Positions 57,262-64,000 of a stretch of DNA of 64,000 nt are shown here, piece by piece (within the stretch, counting starts at the first letter, position 1; every line of letters starts with the position of its first letter). A program made the translations under genes and the position numbers. The stretch comes from Tillus elongatus (taxonomy: Eukaryota; Arthropoda; Insecta; Coleoptera; Cleridae), in assembly GCA_964006375.1 (NCBI GenBank), contig OZ023266.1:159529292-159593291 (forward strand). The letters run 5' to 3'. The notes below the pieces were generated by a model. The model was not told the origin of the DNA. It saw nothing but the letters and a program-made list of their open reading frames with translations, and ran no database searches.

Positions 57262-58445
57262 AGCACCTCCAAAGCATTCGACCAGGTCTGGCACACAGCG
57301 CTGCTTAATAAATTTCCGGCCTATGGCCTACCACCAAAACTCTGTACCTGGACAGAAAATTTCCTCTCCAACCGAAGCATTTCTGTTGTCGTGGATGGCC
57401 ATTCTTTTTAAACTGTATCCAATTAATGCAGGAGTCCCTCAAGGTTAAGCTTTAGCCCCTACTTTGTTCCTTCTCCACATCAATGACCTTCTCTCTAACA
57501 CATTCAACCCAATTCACAGTTACGCTGACACCCTCCACTCAAATATACAATATTCTAAGCCTGTTTCTTTAGCCCAATTAGATCAGGATTGCAGACTTAT
57601 TGAGAGTTCTGTCTCTGTGGATCTCCAAAAAATATTGGACTGGGGACGTAGAAATCTTGTACATTTTAACTCTACCAAATCTCAATATTGCCTTCTATCT
57701 TATTAGAGATACACCAACCCTACATCTATCACAATGAACAACCAAGTTATTTAAAGAAATGAGTCCTTTTCACTTGTTGGCATTTGTGTCGATCTAAATC
57801 TCAATTGGCGCCAACATGTCACATCAATTGCAGAAGCGGCTGCTAAGATATTAGGTTTCCTCTTCTGGACTCGCAAATACTTTTCACCAGCTGATCTCTA
57901 TAATAATAATAATAATAAAGCTTATATACTTCACAAATAAAGCCGAACCTCGAGTACTGCTCCCACATCTGGGGTGCCGCTGCTGCTTCTACGCTCGCTG
58001 TGCTGGACTCCATTCAGAAGAGATCTATACGTCTCATCGGTGACCGTACCCTCACCCAAACGCTGCCATCCATTGCCCACCGACGTGCAGTTGGTGACCT
58101 CTGTCTCACTCTTTTACAGATATCTGGACGGGCCCTGCTCGGAGGAGCTTTCTTCCATAGTTCCTCCACCTGCTGTCCACAACAAATCTACCAGGAGAAC
58201 AGAGCGAATGCACCCTTTTACTGTCCAGGTCACCAGACATAGAATATCTTGTTATGCCTGCTCTTTTGTCCCGAGGACTTCCAAGTTGTGGAATTCGTTG
58301 CCGGCACATGTTTTTCCTTCTCCCCCGAACCTCCAAACCTTCAAGTCCAGAATTAACAAGTTGCCTCTTTCCTCCTTGTCGGTACGATAGTATTTAGGCG
58401 GTGAGTCCTCGCGGTGTGTTGTTGAAATAAATTAAAAAAATTGAA
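57262..58445 (+). pseudogene. LINE-B second copy, reverse transcriptase to 3' end
   Basis: Restarts within motif A (KAFDQVWHTALLNKFPAYGL), so the stretch from there to HSYAD is present twice in a row. It continues SLAQLDQDCRLIESSVSVDL, WGRRNLVHFNSTKSQYCLLS, GICVDLNLNWRQHVTSIAEA, then the C-terminal region ([60 protein letters not shown]) and an A-rich tail at 58,425-58,445. Contains an (AAT)n tract at 57,898. Closely related to 32,122-32,649. Confidence 0.82.
57898..57919. repeat. (AAT)n microsatellite
   Basis: Seven AAT/TAA units inside the LINE-B copy, in place of coding sequence. Confidence 0.9.
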
Positions 58446-59010
58446 AAAGTGTCAATTTTCACCAAATCACCCCTTATTTATCCCCTACTCCTCTTATCCA
58501 AAAATAATTCGAAGCGTTCCTTTGTCGGGTGCTAACTGGAAACGAAATTTGAAGATGATATCTCAATTCGCTTGAAAGTTATCGCGCCTATTAACAGACA
58601 GACGTATATGCCAACAGATCGCCAGACCGACGAACCGTCAGATTGACAGACAAAAAAATTCGTTTCAGAATCAAGCGTTATATATGTTTTGAGCCTTTTT
58701 ACGTCGTTTTAGCGGAAAAAAAAATGAGATTTTGTCAACAATATTCCACCCTCACACATTTAACCCCTAATTTAATTTCAGCCCAGAATACTAGATGATG
58801 TTTGATGAAATTAAAAGGTTTCTAATAAATAAACCCTAAAACGTTATATTACTCGAGTTCTAACGAAAAAATATTGATTTTTACCAAACCACCCCCCATT
58901 CATCCTCTACCCGCTAAAGAGTTTTTACCCAAAAACGATCCGAACCGTTCGCTTCTCGGGTACCAGCTGTATATCAAATTTGAAGACGGTATCTCAATTT
59001 GTTGTAAAGT
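58446..59010 (+). repeat. Dispersed 0.41-kb repeat, parent of the satellite
   Basis: Reverse orientation relative to 26,190-26,890: ACCAAATCACCCCTTATTTA, GATGATATCTCAATTCGCTT, CAGACAGACGTATATGCC, then a GAGCCTTTTTACGTCGTTTT block and a second unit from about 58,870. The satellite starts inside the GACA-rich tract of that second unit. Confidence 0.75.
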
Positions 59011-62000
59011 TATCGTGGATACAAACAGACAGACATACAGACCGACAGACCGACAGATGGACAGGCCGACAAACCGACCGACCAACAGACCAATAGGCAA
59101 AAAAAATCGTTCCCAAATCATCTTTTCTATATGTATTGGCCCTTAGACAGACATACAGACCGACAGGCCGACAGACCGACAGATGGACAGGCCGACAAAC
59201 CGACCGACCAACAGACCAATAGGCAAACAAAAACATTCGTTCCCAAATCATGTTTTCTATACGTATTGGCCCTTAGACAGACATACAGACCGACAGATGA
59301 ACAGGCCGACAAACCGACCGACCAACAGACCAATAGGCAAACAAAAACATTCGTTCCCAAATCATGTTTTCTATACGTATTGGCCCTTAGACATACAGAC
59401 CGACAGACCGACAGATGGACAGGCCGACAAACCGACCGACCAACAGACCAATAGGCAAACAAAAAAATTCGTTCCCAAATCATGTTTTCTAGATGTATTG
59501 GCCCTTAGACAGACATACAGACCGACAGATGGACAGGCCGACAAACCGACCGACCAACAGACCAATAGGCAAACAAAAACATTCGTTCCCAAATCATGTT
59601 TTCTATACGTATTGGCCCTTAGACATACAGACCGACAGACCGACAGATGGACAGGCCGACAAACCGACCGACCAACAGACCAATAGGCAAACAAAAACAT
59701 TCGTTCCCAAATCATGTTTTCTAGATGTATTGGCCCTTAGACAGACATACAGACCGACAGATGGACAGGCCGACAAACCGACCGACCAACAGACCAATAG
59801 GCAAACAAAAACATTCGTTCCCAAATCATGTTTTCTATACGTATTGGCCCTTAGACATACAGACCGACAGACCGACAGATGGACAGGCCGACAAACCGAC
59901 CGACCAACAGACCAATAGGCAAACAAAAACATTCGTTCCCAAATCATGTTTTCTATACGTATTGGCCCTTAGACATACAGACCGACAGACCGACAGATGG
60001 ACAGGCCGACAAACTGACCGACCAACAGACCAATAGGCAAACAAAAAAAATCGTTCCCAAATCATGTTTTCTAGATGTATTGGCCCTTAGACAGACATAC
60101 AGACCGACAGATGGACAGGCCGACAAACCGACCGACCAACAGACCAATAGGCAAACAAAAACATTCGTTCCCAAATCATGTTTTCTATATGTATTGGCCC
60201 TTAGACATACCGACAGACCGACAGATGGACAGGCCGACAAACCGACCGACCAACAGACCAATAGGCAAAAAAAATTCGTTTCCAAATCATGTTTTCCATA
60301 TGTATTGGCCCTTAGACAGACATACAGACCGACAGGCCGACAGACCGACAGATGGACAGGCGGACAAACCGACCGACCAACAGACCAATAGGCAAAAAAA
60401 AATTCGTTCCCAAATCATGTTTTCTATATGTATTGGCCCTTAGACAGACATACAGACCGACAGATGGACAGGCCGACAAACCGACCGACCAACAGACCAA
60501 TAGGCAAAAAAAATTCGTTCCCAAATCATGTTTTCTATATGTATTGGCCCTTAGACAGACATACAGACCGACAGATGGACAGGCCGACAAACCGACCGAC
60601 CAACAGACCAATAGGCAAAAAAAAATTCGTTCCCAAATCATGTTTTCTATATGTATTGGCCCTTAGACAGGCCGACAGACCGACAGATGGACAGGCCGAC
60701 AAACCGACCGACCAACAGACCAATAGGCAAAAAAAAATCGTTCCCAAATCATGTTTTCTATATGTATTGGCCCTTAGACAGACATACAGACCGACAGATG
60801 GACAGGCCGACAAACCGACCGACCAACAGACCAATAGGCAAAAAAAAATCGTTCCCAAATCATGTTTTCTATATGTATTGGCCCTTAGACAGACATACAG
60901 ACAGACAGACCGACAGATGGACAGGGAGACAAACCGACCGACCAACAGACCAATAGGCAAAAAAAAAATCGTTCCCAAATCATGTTTTCTATATGTATTG
61001 GCCCTTAGACAGACATACAGACAGACAGACCGACAGATGGACAGGCCGACAAACCGACCGACCAACAGACCAATAGGCAAAAAAAAATCGTTCCCAAATC
61101 ATGTTTTCTATATGTATTGGCCCTTAGACAGACATACAGACCGACAGATGGACAGGCAGACAAACCGACCAATAGGCAAAAAAAAATCGTTCCCAAATCA
61201 TGTTTTCTATATGTATTGGCCCTTAGACAGACATACAGACAGACAGACCGACAGATGGACAGGCCGACAAACCGACCGACCAACAGACCAATAGGCAAAA
61301 AAAAATTCGTTCCCAAATCATGTTTTCTATATGTATTGGCCCTTAGACAGACATACAGACAGACAGACCGACAGATGGACAGGCCGACAAACCGACCGAC
61401 CAACAGACCAATAGGCAAAAAAAAATCGTTCCCAAATCATGTTTTCTATATGTATTGGCCCTTAGACAGGCCGACAGACCGACAGATGGACAGGCCGACA
61501 AACCGACCGACCAACAGACCAATAGGCAAAAAAAAATCGTTCCCAAATCATGTTTTCTATATGTATTGGCCCTTAGACAGGCCGACAGACCGACAGATGG
61601 ACAGGCCGACAAACCGACCGACCAACAGACCAATAGGCAAAAAAAAATCGTTCCCAAATCATGTTTTCTATATGTATTGGCCCTTAGACAGACATACAGA
61701 CCGACAGATGGACAGGCCGACAAACCGACCGACCAACAGACCAATAGGCAAAAAAAATTCGTTCCCAAATCATGTTTTCTATATGTATTGGCCCTTAGAC
61801 AGACATACAGACCGACAGATGGACAGGCCGACAAACCGACCGACCAACAGACCAATAGGCAAAAAAAATTCGTTCCCAAATCATGTTTTCTATATGTATT
61901 GGCCCTTAGACAGACATACAGACAGACAGACCGACAGATGGACAGGCCGACAAACCGACCGACCAACAGACCAATAGGCAAAAAAAAAATCGTTCCCAAA

Positions 62001-62952
62001 TCATGTTTTCTATATGTATTGGCCCTTAGACAGACATACAGACCGACAGATGGACAGGCCGACAAACCGACCGACCAACAGACCAATAGGCAAAAAAAAA
62101 TCGTTCCCAAATCATGTTTTCTATATGTATTGGCCCTTAGACAGACATACAGACAGACAGACCGACAGATGGACAGGCCGACAAACCGACCGACCAACAG
62201 ACCAATAGGCAAAAAAAATTCGTTCCCAAATCATGTTTTCTATATGTATTGGCCCTTAGACAGACATACAGACCGACAGATGGACAGGGAGACAAACCGA
62301 CCGACCAACAGACCAATAGGCAAAAAAAATTCGTTCCCAAATCATGTTTTCTATATGTATTGGCCCTTAGACAGACATACAGACAGACAGACCGACAGAT
62401 GGACAGGCCGACAAACCGACCGACCAACAGACCAATAGGCAAAAAAAATCGTTCCCAAATCATGTTTTCTATATGTTTTGGCCCTTAGACAGACATACAG
62501 ACATACAGACCGACAGATGGACAGGCCGACAAACCGACCGACCAACAGACCAATAGGCAAAAAAAAATCGTTCCCAAATCATGTTTTCTATATGTATTGG
62601 CCCTTAGACAGACATACAGACAGACAGACCGACAGATGGACAGGCCGACAAACCGACCGACCAACAGACCAATAGGCAAAAAAAATTCGTTCCCAAATCA
62701 TGTTTTCTATATGTATTGGCCCTTAGACAGACATACAGACCGACAGATGGACAGGGAGACAAACCGACCGACCAACAGACCAATAGGCAAAAAAAAATCG
62801 TTCCCAAATCATGTTTTCTATATGTATTGGCCCTTAGACAGACATACAGACAGACAGACCGACAGATGGACAGGCCGACAAACCGACCGACCAACAGACC
62901 AATAGGCAAAAAAAAATCGTTCCCAAATCATGTTTTCTATATGTATTGGCCC
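59011..62952. repeat. Satellite: about 33 tandem units of about 115 bp
   Basis: Each unit has a GACA/GACC-rich half (ACAGATGGACAGGCCGACAA, ACCGACCGACCAACAGACCA), an A-run, and TCGTTCCCAAATCATGTTTT followed by CTATATGTATTGGCCCTTA. GGCCCTT recurs from about 59,137 to 62,950, 33 intervals averaging about 115 bp (range about 80-130). Units differ at the start (GACAGACATACAG, ACATACAG, or GACAGGCCGACAG) and in ATAGGCAAACAAAAACATT against A-run versions. The last unit passes into TTTTTACGTTTAAGCG, matching the parent repeat at 58,695. No protein is implied. Confidence 0.97.
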
Positions 62953-64000
62953 TTTTTACGTTTAAGCGAAAAAACGTTTTTGAAATTTTTGTAGCCTCTG
63001 CGATACTTCCACACGTGACGATGCGGAAGTAATACTAAAGCTCGTTATAAAAAAGTCCTCACCACATGACTCTTTTATATTTCATATCATATTCTGCACG
63101 TAACCACTTTACGTAACTTTCAAGCTCAAGTATAATATACCCTCGTGTTGCAGAAAACAAGAAGCAGCTATTACATCTGATCATTATCTATAATTCAGAG
63201 TTAATTTATTACTTTGCATACTCACTGGAGGACAATTATATTCATTAGGGTGAAAATACAACGTAGTTAAGTGTTTTGATGTAATAAATCGCCTGCAGGA
63301 TTTAATCCGCCATGTAAATCATTTTTTCTACACGACAGTGTCGTAGTATTAATAAGTCATCTATTTTTAAGGTAACCTCCAAACAGAAACACGCTTACGG
63401 GTGAAAGAAATGGAGTCTTTAAAATAACTGAAATTTTAAACCGCGTTTTGAGAAGTAGTGACCGTAAATCTTAATATAATTCTTCATATGCCACCAACAG
63501 ACGATCAGTAATAAAACCCAGAGGAGTCTAGACAGAAAACGGTATATAAGTGTTTCAAAGATAATACACTAATTCGTTCCTGTGTATAAATGTCCCTTTT
63601 TTTCTTAAAAAAAAAAAACACCCAATATCTCAGTAAATACTGGTTTTAGGTATAGGACATAATTCATGAAACTGCAAGAACATTTGTTGATGTGTAGTAA
63701 TTGATTATAATATACACGCGACTTAACTTCACGGTTAAGACGTTTGAATTTTTAAAACAATTTATTTAATACTTTTGAACAATCAATACTTAATTACTTA
63801 GTTACAAAAAATGAATAATATATAATACTAAAAATAAGACGATCAACCTACATGTGATCTAAAGTCTCAGCACTCGGTGTGCGAAGGACTAACTCGGAAC
63901 AAGAATGAACGGTTCTCCCACTGTGATTAGCCTCTTTATAGTCTTTCCTCCAGGCGTGGCACTATTGTCTCTGGATCACAAGGAATCTGCTGATGTTGAT
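62953..64000. other. Parent-repeat edge, then no recognised feature
   Basis: The first 50 bases continue the parent repeat. The rest is AT-rich and shows no supported gene, terminal repeat or RNA gene; a TATA-like GGTATATAAGTGTTTC is at about 63,541. Confidence 0.45.

Noticed and set aside
59011..62952. CRISPR-like regular repeat array
   Set aside because: Units are directly contiguous with no unique spacers, the genome is eukaryotic, and the array is derived from a neighbouring dispersed repeat.
58900..62994. Many long overlapping frames on both strands rich in PTDRQ/RPTNRP or CWSVGLSACPSVGL repeats
   Set aside because: The satellite unit happens to lack stops in several frames on both strands. 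Unit-length differences shift frames, and there are no starts, introns or signals. Satellite, not protein.

Overview
This is eukaryotic, AT-rich DNA, most likely from an insect or another arthropod with a large, repeat-loaded genome. The evidence is Penelope-like elements with GIY-YIG endonucleases, DUF4817-type mariner relatives, RNase H-bearing LINEs, tRNA-derived SINEs, a DUF7869-type protein, GT-AG intron signals, and no operons or ribosome-binding sites. I could not identify a single ordinary host gene. Nearly everything interpretable is a mobile element, a relic of one, or satellite DNA. Only two long reading frames are open: a 661-codon DUF7869-type protein (48,582-50,567, minus) and the 3' part of a LINE (52,054-53,337, plus).

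Layout. 0-3.3 kb: terminal-repeat elements and one complete 0.3-kb MITE. 3.3-6.6 kb: a 5'-truncated LINE (family LINE-A, minus). 7.4-9.6 kb: a dead mariner sitting at the exact centre of a palindromic MITE, with a (TA)n array at each end. 11.8-13.8 kb: an inverted pair of Penelope-like (PLE-4) ends around a (TA)n core, one arm interrupted by a SINE. 14.5-15.3 kb: a nested fold-back element. 16.0-16.4 kb: a gag-like ORF1 relic. 17.7-18.7 kb: a 1-kb fold-back MITE. 19.9-20.6 kb: PLE-3 halves joined head to head. 21.6-22.3 kb: a broken mariner transposase. 26.2-26.9 kb: a two-copy 0.41-kb tandem repeat. 27.8 kb: SINE. 29.2-31.2 kb: a 2-kb terminal-repeat element between two (TA)n arrays. 32.1-32.6 kb: LINE-B tail. 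33.6-36.2 kb: PLE-2 inverted pair. 37.2-38.9 and 44.8-47.9 kb: two PLE-1 copies. 48.07-51.52 kb: a TIR-bounded element carrying the DUF7869-type gene. 51.9-53.7 kb: a SINE split by a young LINE-A insertion. 54-58.4 kb: PLE-4 pieces, MITEs and two LINE-B copies. 59.0-62.95 kb: a satellite of about 33 units of about 115 bp. 63-64 kb: nothing recognised.

Three themes link the parts. (1) Twenty (TA)n arrays, about 1.8 kb in total, lie between 547 and 42,562 and none after that. Most are flanked by two conserved modules (B and C), so they are internal parts of dispersed elements and act as landing sites for TA-targeting transposons. (2) All four Penelope-like families occur as head-to-head inverted pairs, and PLE-1 terminal repeats carry a hammerhead-ribozyme-like fold. 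(3) The best candidate for something undescribed is the 48,067-51,524 element. It has near-perfect terminal inverted repeats, TA flanks, several copies of a subterminal motif, and an intact protein with three conserved acidic residues in a plausible RNase H-fold (DDD/DDE) arrangement.

All identities are by eye. No database search, alignment or folding program was run.
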